A DNA stretch of 64,000 nt from Arthrobacter sp. StoSoilA2 (GTDB lineage Bacteria > Actinomycetota > Actinomycetes > Actinomycetales > Micrococcaceae). The stretch lies in NCBI RefSeq assembly GCF_019977195.1, contig NZ_AP024643.1, positions 434,001-498,000 on the forward strand. The letters are read 5' to 3'. The notes beneath the pieces were generated by a model. The model was not told where the DNA came from. It did not search any database and was given only the letters and a program-made list of their open reading frames with translations. The position numbers were made by a program, and so were the translations under genes. Shown here in pieces: positions 56,930-64,000 of this stretch (within the stretch, counting starts at the first letter, position 1; the number at the start of each line of letters is the position of its first letter).

Positions 56930-58459
56930 ATGAACGTACCCATTCTTCAAATGCGAGGAATAACCAAGACCTTCCCCGGGGTCAAGGCCCTTCAGGATGT
57001 CACCCTGGATGTAAACCGCGGCGAAGTCCACGCCATCTGTGGAGAGAACGGCGCCGGGAAATCCACCCTGATGAAGGTGTTGTCCGGGGTCTACCCGCAC
57101 AACTCCTTTGACGGCGACATCCTTTTTGAGAACGAACCCTGCGAATTCAACAGTATCTCGGACAGTGAGAAGCGCGGGATCGTGATCATCCACCAGGAGC
57201 TGGCTCTTAGCCCGTACCTTTCCATCGCTGAGAACATTTACCTCGGCAACGAGTTGGCAAACAACGGCTGGGTGGATTGGCGGAAAACCAACCTCGAAGC
57301 CGCCAAGCTGCTTGCCCGTGTAGGTCTGAGCGAAAACCCCGTCACACCCATCCAGCACATCAGTGTTGGCAAGCAGCAGCTCGTGGAGATTGCCAAGGCG
57401 CTCTCCAAAGAGGTGAAGCTGCTCATCCTGGATGAGCCCACGGCTGCACTGAACGATGAAGACTCGGACCACCTGCTGGACCTCATCCTGCACCTCAAGG
57501 GCCAGGGCGTCACCAGCATCATCATCAGCCACAAACTCAACGAGATCCGCAAGGTGGCTGACGCCGTCACTATCATCCGTGACGGCAAGTCCATTGAGAC
57601 GCTGCGCCTGGACCAGGGCCAGATCACCCAGGAACGCATCATCCGCGGCATGGTGGGACGTGACCTTGAAAGCCTCTATCCGGACCGGACTCCGAATATC
57701 GGCGAGGAAGTCCTCCGCATTGAAGACTGGACGGTTCAGCATCCCCAGGACCACAGCCGCATCGTGGTGCACAACGCCAACCTGAATGTCCGCAAGGGCG
57801 AAGTGGTGGGCTTGGCAGGCCTTATGGGCGCGGGCCGCACCGAGTTGGCCATGAGCGTTTTCGGCCGGACGTACGGACGCGCCGTTTCGGGCAAGGTCTA
57901 CAAGTACGGCGAAGAGATCAACACTTCCACGGTTTCCGACGCGATCGATCATGGCATTGCCTACGCCACCGAGGACCGCAAGCATTATGGCCTGAACCTG
58001 ATCGAGGACATCAAGCGGAATATCTCCATGGCGGCGCTGAACAAGCTGGCTAAACGTGGCTGGGTTGATGGCAACAAAGAGACCACCGTCGCCAACCATT
58101 ACCGCAAGAGCATGAACATCAAGGCGCCGTCCGTGGCAGCCATCACCGGCAAGCTCTCCGGCGGTAACCAGCAGAAAGTGGTGCTGAGCAAGTGGATGTT
58201 CTCGGATCCGGACGTGCTGATCCTGGACGAACCAACCCGGGGCATCGACGTCGGCGCCAAGTTCGAGATCTACACGATCATCAATGAGCTCGCAGCCGCC
58301 GGGAAAGCCGTGATCGTGATCTCCTCGGAGCTGCCTGAGCTCCTGGGCATTTGCGACAGGATCTACACGCTGTCCGCAGGGCACATCACCGGCGAGGTCC
58401 CCATCGCCGAGGCCACCCAGGAAACCCTCATGCACTTCATGACTCAAGAGAAGGAATAG
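56930..58459 (+). CDS. sugar ABC transporter ATP-binding protein (two ABC domains)
   Basis: 509 residues from the ATG at 56930. Two ABC domains. Domain 1 has Walker A GENGAGKSTL, a degenerate signature HISVGKQQLVEIA and Walker B LLILDEPTAALN. Domain 2 has the degenerate Walker A GLMGAGRTELA, signature LSGGNQQKVV and Walker B VLILDEPTRGIDVGAK. This RbsA/XylG-type layout powers monosaccharide import of the CUT2 class. Six bases separate it from the permease gene. Confidence 0.95.
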   Translation: MNVPILQMRGITKTFPGVKALQDVTLDVNRGEVHAICGENGAGKSTLMKVLSGVYPHNSFDGDILFENEPCEFNSISDSEKRGIVIIHQELALSPYLSIAENIYLGNELANNGWVDWRKTNLEAAKLLARVGLSENPVTPIQHISVGKQQLVEIAKALSKEVKLLILDEPTAALNDEDSDHLLDLILHLKGQGVTSIIISHKLNEIRKVADAVTIIRDGKSIETLRLDQGQITQERIIRGMVGRDLESLYPDRTPNIGEEVLRIEDWTVQHPQDHSRIVVHNANLNVRKGEVVGLAGLMGAGRTELAMSVFGRTYGRAVSGKVYKYGEEINTSTVSDAIDHGIAYATEDRKHYGLNLIEDIKRNISMAALNKLAKRGWVDGNKETTVANHYRKSMNIKAPSVAAITGKLSGGNQQKVVLSKWMFSDPDVLILDEPTRGIDVGAKFEIYTIINELAAAGKAVIVISSELPELLGICDRIYTLSAGHITGEVPIAEATQETLMHFMTQEKE

Positions 58460-58464
58460 CCAAC

Positions 58465-59748
58465 ATGTCCGCCCTACGAGAATCCCTTGGCTTCCTCACA
58501 AGCCGCCTCCGCCAGGTTGGCATCTTCGTCGCCCTGATCCTGATCGTTATCCTCTTCCAGGTCCTGACCAACGGCATCCTGCTTGAACCGCAGAACGTCA
58601 GCAACCTGGTGGTCCAGAACAGCTACATCCTGATCCTCGCCATTGGCATGGTGATGGTCATCATCGCCGGGCACATCGACCTCTCTGTCGGATCCATCGC
58701 CGGGTTCATCGGTGCCGTTGCCGGCGTGATGATCGTGCACTGGGGCTGGGCGTGGTGGCTGGCCATCCCGGCTTGCCTCCTGGTAGGTGCCTTGGTGGGT
58801 GCATGGCAGGGCTACTGGATTGCCTATGTGGGCATTCCAGCCTTCATCGTCACCCTGGCCGGCATGCTCATCTTCCGCGGCCTGACGCTCATCACCCTGA
58901 AGAACCAGCAGATCACCCCGTTCCCCAACGAGTTGCGGGCGCTCGGTGGAGGCTTCCTCCCCGATATCTCCGGAGGCACCTCCGTACTGGAATGGCTGAC
59001 CGTCATCCTGGGCGTTGGCGGCACCGCAGCCATTCTCTTCCAAGCCATCAAGGAGCGCCGGGTCCGGCGCAAGTTCAACCTTGAGAACGAGCCGATGGCA
59101 TGGTTTGCCGTCAAGAACGGCTTCATTGCCGTGCTGATGCTCATCATCACCTTCCTGCTGGCCAGCTACCGTGGAACGCCGATTGTGCTGATCGTGCTGG
59201 CAGTCCTGGTGATCCTGTACTCGGCATTGATGAACAACAGCATCTTCGGGCGCCACACCTACGCCATTGGTGGCAACCTGCATGCAGCAGAGCTCTCCGG
59301 CATCAAGACCAAGAAGGTAACCTTCCGGTTGTTCGTCAACATGGGCGTCCTCGCCGCGTTGGCTGGTTTGGTGTTCACAGCCCGACTGAACTCTGCCCAG
59401 CCTGCTGGCGGTACCGGCTTTGAACTGGACTCCATTGCTGCCGCCTTCATCGGTGGCGCGGCCGTCCAAGGCGGCATCGGTACCGTTGCGGGAGCAATGA
59501 TCGGTGGCCTCATCATGGGCGTCCTGAACAACGGTATGTCCATCCTTGGTCTGGGAACCGATTACCAGCAGCTCATCAAGGGCCTGGTTCTCCTCCTTGC
59601 GGTCGGCTTCGACATCTTCAACAAGAACCGGACAGGTGCTGGTGGAGGATCCTCAATCAGCCGCCGCTTCAAGTGGAAGACCACGCCTCCGGCAACCGAA
59701 GCTACCAAACCTGCCAAGACTGAACCTGTGCGGGTAGACGCCAAGTAG
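58465..59748 (+). CDS. sugar ABC transporter permease (CUT2 class, XylH/MmsB-like)
   Basis: 427 residues from the ATG at 58465 with AGAAGGAAT upstream. About ten hydrophobic segments; IIAGHIDLSVGSIAGFIGAV and YVGIPAFIVTLAGMLIFRGL are the class signatures, and AIGGNLHAAELSGIKTKKV is the cytoplasmic coupling region. The insertion around residues 195-215 (IKERRVRRKFNLENEP) is typical of the longer multiple-monosaccharide permeases. It ends in a charged tail. Last transporter gene; no clear terminator before lacI. Confidence 0.94.
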   Translation: MSALRESLGFLTSRLRQVGIFVALILIVILFQVLTNGILLEPQNVSNLVVQNSYILILAIGMVMVIIAGHIDLSVGSIAGFIGAVAGVMIVHWGWAWWLAIPACLLVGALVGAWQGYWIAYVGIPAFIVTLAGMLIFRGLTLITLKNQQITPFPNELRALGGGFLPDISGGTSVLEWLTVILGVGGTAAILFQAIKERRVRRKFNLENEPMAWFAVKNGFIAVLMLIITFLLASYRGTPIVLIVLAVLVILYSALMNNSIFGRHTYAIGGNLHAAELSGIKTKKVTFRLFVNMGVLAALAGLVFTARLNSAQPAGGTGFELDSIAAAFIGGAAVQGGIGTVAGAMIGGLIMGVLNNGMSILGLGTDYQQLIKGLVLLLAVGFDIFNKNRTGAGGGSSISRRFKWKTTPPATEATKPAKTEPVRVDAK

Positions 59749-59870
59749 CAAGAATCCCTGGGATTGGCCTGCATCCTGCTCCGAGCTGAGCTGTCCTGCT
59801 CAGAGTGAAGAGCCGGATGCGGGCCAATCCTGTCCAAGCCCCCCATACGAATCCATAAAGTGAGGTGCGG

Positions 59871-60920
59871 ATGTCTCCCGGGGCAACACCGAGCAGGCCA
59901 CCCGTCATGGGGGATGTAGCCAAGTTGGCCGGGGTCTCGCACCAGACTGTTTCCCGCGTCCTGAACAACCACCCCAATGTCAGCAGCAAGACCAAGGAAC
60001 GCGTGGAATCGGCTATCGCCAGCCTTGGATACAGGCGCAACACGGCCGCACGCAGCTTGGTGACGCGGCGGTCCCGGACCATAGGCGTGCTCGCCTGCGA
60101 AACCGGCCAGTACGGACCTGCCAATACTTTGCTGGGAGTTGAACAGGCGGGCCGGGAAGCGGGCTACTTCGTCAGTATCGCCAACCTCCGCGAAGTAACA
60201 GGCGACAGCATCAACGACGCCATCGCCCATTTTCGCAACGAGTCAGTGGAGGGCGTGGTCATCCTCGTACCCCATCCGGATGTCCTGGCCGCCCTCCGTG
60301 ACGTCATCGTCCCGTTTCCCATGGTGGCCGTGGGCGCCGGAACAGGGAACGAACTGATGGGTGCTTCACTGAACCAGCGTTTGGGAGCGCGGTTGGCGGT
60401 GGAACATCTCATCGGGCTCGGACACCGCCACATCGGACACATTTCCGGTCCGACGCACTGGATTGACGCGGCTGAGCGCATCAAGGGATGGCAGGAGGCA
60501 CTCGGCAACGCCGGCTTGGAGGCCCACGTTCTTCTCCAAGGGGGATGGGATGCCGCCTCGGGATATGAAGCAGGCCTGGCGCTCATCGAACAGCGCAAGC
60601 TCGAGGATCAGCCAACTGTCACTGCTGTCTTTATCGCGAACGACCAAATGGCTGTGGGAGTCCTTCGCGCCCTCCAGGAAGCCGGGTTGCGGGTCCCTGA
60701 AGACATCAGTGTGGTGGGTTATGACGATCAACCTGAAGCTGCGTTCTTCCTGCCTCCGCTGACCACCATCAAGCAGGACTTTGAAGAACTCGGCCGCCGT
60801 TGCATGTCCGCGCTGCTCCAGCAGTTGGAAAGTGAAGCAGGCAACGAGGACCAGATCGTGAATCCCCGCCTGGTGATCCGCTCGACTACGGCGCCGCCAA
60901 CTCCACCTGCTGCGTCGTAG
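59871..60920 (+). CDS. LacI family regulator of the ChvE transporter
   Basis: 349 residues; ATG at 59871 with GAGG upstream (a GTG two codons earlier is possible). Helix-turn-helix PVMGDVAKLAGVSHQTVSRV and hinge GYRRNTAARSLVTRRS, then an effector domain (GVLACETGQYGPANTLLGVE to GYDDQPEAAFFLPPLTTI). It follows the transporter genes in the same direction and probably binds the two TTGTTAGCGTTCACAA sites upstream of chvE. Its stop abuts the stop of the convergent gentisate operon (60920/60921). Confidence 0.92.
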   Translation: MSPGATPSRPPVMGDVAKLAGVSHQTVSRVLNNHPNVSSKTKERVESAIASLGYRRNTAARSLVTRRSRTIGVLACETGQYGPANTLLGVEQAGREAGYFVSIANLREVTGDSINDAIAHFRNESVEGVVILVPHPDVLAALRDVIVPFPMVAVGAGTGNELMGASLNQRLGARLAVEHLIGLGHRHIGHISGPTHWIDAAERIKGWQEALGNAGLEAHVLLQGGWDAASGYEAGLALIEQRKLEDQPTVTAVFIANDQMAVGVLRALQEAGLRVPEDISVVGYDDQPEAAFFLPPLTTIKQDFEELGRRCMSALLQQLESEAGNEDQIVNPRLVIRSTTAPPTPPAAS

Positions 60921-61688
60921 CTAGATCCATGCCGGCGCGGCCGGCACTTCCCGCGTTGGGGCGCCAGGTCCGGCGGCTGTGATGCCGCTGTTGCCGCGGC
61001 CTGCAGCCCACGCGACGACGGCGGGAAGCGGGCCGGTGATGATCGTCGGGTCTTCAGCGGTGGTGTCGCCGAACGTAAGGCCCGTGCCGTTCCCGGCAGT
61101 GTCGTTGACCTTGATGAGAAGTCCGGTGTCGGTGCCGCGGATTTTCCACGCACCGGTGATGTCGCCGAGTAGACGTTCGAGGACCGAAGTGGGGATGTCG
61201 TTGAAGGTGGCGCCGTTGTCCAGGTCCACGGCGTGGACCCATACTTCGCGGGTGCGCATCCACGCTGTTTCGGATGCTGGCACGGTGCGGCCTTGGGCGG
61301 TGCGGACTTCGTGGGCCCAGTTCGCGTCCGGGAGGTCGCGCCATTCGACGGACAAGTGCACTGCGGAGTGGTCGAAGAGGTTCCGCAACGCGATCGGGGA
61401 AAGCGTGGCGCCGAAGTTTATTTCCTGGTTGCGGGCCTCGGGCGAGGCATACATCGGTGTTTCCACACTGATGGCTGCCCATTCCACGAGCCGGGCGATC
61501 GCACGGGCGTTGTAGCCCACATGTGCTACAACGTGGCGGCGGGACCAGCCGGCCAGCAGTGACGCGCCGTCGAGCTCTGAGTCGGTAAGTTCGTTGAGTT
61601 TCCGGGCAAAGAAGGCGGTTCCCCGCCGCGCCTGCAGGAGTTCTTCCTGCAGGCGCGGATCGGTGGCGAGATCGTGGCGGGCGACCAT
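60921..61688 (-). CDS. mycothiol-dependent maleylpyruvate isomerase
   Basis: 255 residues from the ATG at 61688, which shares one base with the preceding stop (TGATG); the frame is open to 62024 but those residues are the other frame of the hydrolase gene. N-terminal DinB-like four-helix metal domain (ASLLAGWSRRHVVAHVGYNA, with the metal His) and a C-terminal MDMPI domain. It isomerises maleylpyruvate to fumarylpyruvate using mycothiol, the actinobacterial thiol, as in Corynebacterium. Third gene of the gentisate operon. Confidence 0.92.
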   Translation of the reverse strand: MVARHDLATDPRLQEELLQARRGTAFFARKLNELTDSELDGASLLAGWSRRHVVAHVGYNARAIARLVEWAAISVETPMYASPEARNQEINFGATLSPIALRNLFDHSAVHLSVEWRDLPDANWAHEVRTAQGRTVPASETAWMRTREVWVHAVDLDNGATFNDIPTSVLERLLGDITGAWKIRGTDTGLLIKVNDTAGNGTGLTFGDTTAEDPTIITGPLPAVVAWAAGRGNSGITAAGPGAPTREVPAAPAWI

Positions 61689-62512
61689 CAGGCTTCCTTG
61701 ACCACGCGGTTGCTTAGCTGGCCGAGGCCCTCGATGGTGGTGACCAGCAGCTGGCCTTCCTGCAGGTACCGCTTGGGGTTCTGGGCGTGCCCGACGCCGC
61801 CGGGGGTCCCGGTGGCGATCACGTCGCCCGGGTTCAGCGTGATGATCGTAGAGATGTAGGAAACCAGGAATTCGGGGGTGAACACGAGGTCGCCGGTGGG
61901 AGTGCTTTGCTGGATCTCGCCATCCACGGCGGAAGTCATGAGCGGGCCGGCGGTGAATTCGTCCTTGGTGACGAGGGCAGGGCCGAACGGAGTGGAGTCC
62001 TCCCACGTCTTGCCCTGGAGCCACTGGATGGTGCGGAACTGGTAATCGCGCATGCTGATGTCGTTCAGGACCGCGTACCCGGCAATGTGGTCGGCTGCGT
62101 CCGCCTCGGTGATGCGCCGGCCCTTCTTGCCGATGATCACCGCGAGCTCGGCTTCCCAGTCCACGGTGTCCGATTCCTGCGGCAACGCCAGGTCATCGTT
62201 CGGGCCGATCAAGGATTCCTGGTACTTCGCGAACAGGGTGGGGTACTCGGGGATTTCCCGGCCCATTTCCTTGATGTGGTTCCGGTAGTTGTGGCCCACA
62301 CAGATGATCTTCCCCGGTGCAGGCACGACGGCGGCGAGGTCGGCGCCGTCGAGCGCGTGCGTTGCGCCGTTGGCCGCCTTCGCAATGGTTTCCCATGCGG
62401 GGTCGGCCAGCAACGCGCCGACGTCGGCGAAGCCGGGAATCTCGGTGAGGGTGTCGCCGTCCTGGCGGACAGCTTTGGTGCCTTCAGCGGTGCGGAGGGT
62501 GAGGAGTCTCAT
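61688..62512 (-). CDS. fumarylpyruvate hydrolase (FAH family)
   Basis: 274 residues. The fumarylacetoacetate-hydrolase fold shows ICVGHNYRNHIKEMG, the metal-binding Glu/Asp in SDTVDWEAELAVIIGKKGRR, and TGTPGGVGHAQNPKRYL near the C-terminus. In this operon it cleaves fumarylpyruvate to fumarate and pyruvate. Its start and stop each overlap a neighbour by one base, so the three genes are tightly coupled. Confidence 0.92.
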   Translation of the reverse strand: MRLLTLRTAEGTKAVRQDGDTLTEIPGFADVGALLADPAWETIAKAANGATHALDGADLAAVVPAPGKIICVGHNYRNHIKEMGREIPEYPTLFAKYQESLIGPNDDLALPQESDTVDWEAELAVIIGKKGRRITEADAADHIAGYAVLNDISMRDYQFRTIQWLQGKTWEDSTPFGPALVTKDEFTAGPLMTSAVDGEIQQSTPTGDLVFTPEFLVSYISTIITLNPGDVIATGTPGGVGHAQNPKRYLQEGQLLVTTIEGLGQLSNRVVKEA

Positions 62513-63651
62513 TACTTGCGTCCTTCAGTGTAGCTGCGGTTGAAGTTCAGTCGTTCGAAGATGGGGGCGTCACTGAACCGGAAAAGATCAAACGAAGTTT
62601 GTGAAACAGCGTCGGCCTGCAGCGACCATTCCTGCCAGGACGGGACCACGAACAGGTCACCCTTGGCCAGCTGCTTGGTCTCGCCATTCAGGACAACGGT
62701 GCCGGTGCCCTCAAAGACCTGCCACACACTGGAACCAACCTCACGAAGCGGCTCGGTGGTGGCGCCGGCGCGGAGGCGGTGGAATTCGGCGCGGATGGTG
62801 GGCATGACATCCCCGCCGGTGGTGGGGTTTGAGTACCGGATGGCGGCGTGGCCCTGGGAGACGGTGGCCGGGTGGCCCTCGTCCTCCAACAACAACTGCT
62901 CACGGAGGGCTGCGTCGGTGTGTTCCCAGCGGTACGCGGCGATGGGGGAGTTGGTGGTGTCCTGCAGACCGGAGAGCGGACGGAGGCCTGGGTGGGCCCA
63001 GAGACGTTCAGAGCGCGAGATGTCCGGCGTGGCTTCGTCCGTGACGCGTTCGGTGCCGAACTCGAAGAACCCGGCGTCCGCGTAATGGACGAAGGGGATG
63101 TCCAGCCCATCGATCCATGCCATCGGCTGGTCGGTGTCGTTGTGGTGGCCGTGGAAGTTCCAGCCCGGGGTCAGCAGGAAGTCGCCGCGGCGCATCGCCA
63201 CAGGATCGCCATTTACGACCGTCCAGACGCCTTCACCTTCGACGACGAACCGGAAGGCGTTCTGCGAATGCCGGTGCTCCGGGGCGGTCTCGCCGCCGCC
63301 CAGGTACTGGATCGCGGCCCACAGTGTCGGCGTCGCGTACGGCGTGCCGGCCAGGCCCGGGTTGGCCAGGGCAATGGCGCGGCGTTCCCCGCCGCGGCCA
63401 ACGGGCACCAGGTCCCCGGCACGCGCAGCGAGGGGGTACAGATCATTCCAACGCCACACATGCGGGACGGCCTTCGGGGTTGGGACCATCGGCATCAGGT
63501 CACCGATCTCCGTCCACAACGGGATCAGGTTCTCCGACTCGAAGTCCTTGTACAGCTGCTCCAGCTGCGCCTGTTCCTCGGGGGTCGGCTCCGGCAGGGC
63601 GTGGCTGGCGGCCACAGATTCATGAGTCGTGTTCTCGGCGCTGATGGACAC
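62512..63651 (-). CDS. gentisate 1,2-dioxygenase
   Basis: 379 residues, bicupin ring-cleaving dioxygenase. The N-terminal cupin has GGGETAPEHRHSQNAFRFVV, whose His-x-His and later GWNFHGHHND give the Fe(II) ligands. The second cupin (about 250-360) includes GSSVWQVFEGTG. It opens gentisate to maleylpyruvate. GAGGAGG lies upstream of the ATG. First gene of the operon, facing an IclR gene with a palindromic operator between. Confidence 0.93.
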   Translation of the reverse strand: MSISAENTTHESVAASHALPEPTPEEQAQLEQLYKDFESENLIPLWTEIGDLMPMVPTPKAVPHVWRWNDLYPLAARAGDLVPVGRGGERRAIALANPGLAGTPYATPTLWAAIQYLGGGETAPEHRHSQNAFRFVVEGEGVWTVVNGDPVAMRRGDFLLTPGWNFHGHHNDTDQPMAWIDGLDIPFVHYADAGFFEFGTERVTDEATPDISRSERLWAHPGLRPLSGLQDTTNSPIAAYRWEHTDAALREQLLLEDEGHPATVSQGHAAIRYSNPTTGGDVMPTIRAEFHRLRAGATTEPLREVGSSVWQVFEGTGTVVLNGETKQLAKGDLFVVPSWQEWSLQADAVSQTSFDLFRFSDAPIFERLNFNRSYTEGRK

Positions 63652-63665
63652 GTAGGCCTCCTCGA

Positions 63666-63699
63666 TAGGGTCGAACAGTTTTGGCGTAGTTCGACCCTA
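63666..63699. promoter_or_regulatory. candidate IclR operator of the gentisate operon
   Basis: TAGGGTCGAAC (63666-63676) is exactly mirrored by GTTCGACCCTA (63689-63699) around a 12-bp spacer. It lies 15 bases upstream of the dioxygenase start, between it and the IclR gene. A second small palindrome, TTCTGCAGAA, lies at 63733-63742. Confidence 0.7.
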
Positions 63700-63746
63700 C
63701 GGATTACCGCCAGTGATCCCGAGGATATTCTGTTCTGCAGAATTCG

Positions 63747-64000
63747 TTATCCTGGTTCTGCCGGGTTGGCTGCGATGTCGATCTCCAGCTGTCGGCAGGT
63801 TTCCCGCAGGGCGGCGACCAAACCGGCGTCGAACACTTTGCGGAACCGGGTGGCAGGCGTGGCGACGGTTAGTGCCCCGACTACCTGCCCGCGCCGGTTG
63901 TGGAGTGCCATGCCGAGGGCGCTGACTCCTTCCTCCGTGCCCTCGAAATTGGCCGCGAAACCGTTGTTCCGGATGCTGTCCAGTTCGCGGATAAAGGCGG
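63747..64000 (-). CDS. IclR family regulator, C-terminal part (partial)
   Basis: About 84 codons are inside the window, ending TAA at 63747-63749; the DNA-binding domain is beyond the right edge. The fragment reads GFAANFEGTEEGVSALGMAL then VVGALTVATPATRF, the distal part of the IclR effector-binding domain. Located just upstream of and co-oriented with the gentisate operon, it is probably its regulator. Confidence 0.85.
   Translation of the reverse strand, partial: AFIRELDSIRNNGFAANFEGTEEGVSALGMALHNRRGQVVGALTVATPATRFRKVFDAGLVAALRETCRQLEIDIAANPAEPG

Noticed and set aside
56750..58447. 565-codon minus-strand ORFs here and at 40688-42385, and a 523-codon one at 51701-53272
   Set aside because: All are antisense shadows of ABC transporter or ManD genes whose motifs are unmistakable.
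61689..62024. 112-residue N-terminal extension of the maleylpyruvate isomerase
   Set aside because: It lies inside the FAH-family gene in another frame; the TGATG overlap at 61688 marks the true start.
1..64000. tRNA/rRNA genes, insertion sequences, prophage or plasmid origins
   Set aside because: I looked for cloverleaf-like segments, transposase or integrase motifs and terminal inverted repeats and saw none; a covariance-model scan would be needed for certainty on small RNAs.

Overview
The window reads as a chromosome segment of a high-GC Gram-positive soil actinobacterium, most likely Arthrobacter/Paenarthrobacter (Micrococcaceae). The grounds are GC-rich codon use, frequent GTG starts, TAnnnT-type -10 elements, a mycothiol-type maleylpyruvate isomerase, hxlAB genes and a strongly catabolic, regulator-rich gene content. 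I saw no transposase, integrase, phage module, CRISPR array, tRNA or rRNA. The composition looks even, so this is probably core or stable accessory chromosome rather than an island.

Layout. 1-0.9 kb: end of hxlB and hxlA (ribulose-monophosphate formaldehyde fixation). 1-5.2 kb: glycogen-debranching-type glucosidase, a primase-C-like orphan protein and a photolyase. 5.4-9.8 kb: valine-degradation operon (mmsA, 3-hydroxyisobutyryl-CoA hydrolase, mmsB, enoyl-CoA hydratase). 9.9-15.5 kb: small and secreted proteins, a variant TenA, a Pro-rich exported protein followed by a structured RNA element and a 44-codon ORF, and an aminotransferase-fold protein lacking its catalytic lysine. 15.6-19.2 kb: MarR regulator, acyl-CoA synthetase and acyl-CoA dehydrogenase. 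19.3-24.5 kb: choline to glycine-betaine genes (APC permease, betA, betB) with duplicated palindromic operators. 24.7-28.1 kb: rhodanese, TetR, MerR-TipAS and PadR regulators. 28.4-35.2 kb: an operon for a gamma-glutamylated amine, best read as ethanolamine (permease, glutamine-synthetase-like ligase, PuuD amidase, aldehyde dehydrogenase, SDR), with a divergent FadR-type regulator. 35.5-36.3 kb: nadE. 36.7-55.3 kb: a large uronate/oligosaccharide regulon with two LacI regulators, two isomerase plus Gfo/Idh pairs, a Dpp-type ABC importer, uxaC, fructuronate reductase, ManD and a gluconokinase-GH3 fusion. 55.4-60.9 kb: ChvE-type monosaccharide ABC transporter and its LacI regulator. 60.9-64 kb: gentisate operon and an IclR regulator.

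The most unusual feature is a family of intergenic tandem arrays with an exact 32-bp period. They share the core GGATGTGAGaGAaCG but have array-specific remainders, at about 28.2, 35.2, 36.3, 36.5 and 47.5 kb. In all five cases the array lies just downstream of a stop codon, and the strand continuing that gene's mRNA reads CTCTCACATCC. Four of those five genes show no ordinary terminator hairpin. The transcribed strand is pyrimidine-rich and in places very G-poor, so iterated Rho-loading or 3'-end elements are one testable explanation.

Regulatory logic is readable in several places. A LacI-type operator, TTGrCAAyCGGTTGyCAA, recurs at four uronate promoters, and in three of them its right half doubles as the -35 box. 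A paired TTGAAC-N4-GTTCAA operator controls both bet promoters; betB and uxaC look leaderless. The MerR gene has the 19-bp-spacer promoter typical of its family.
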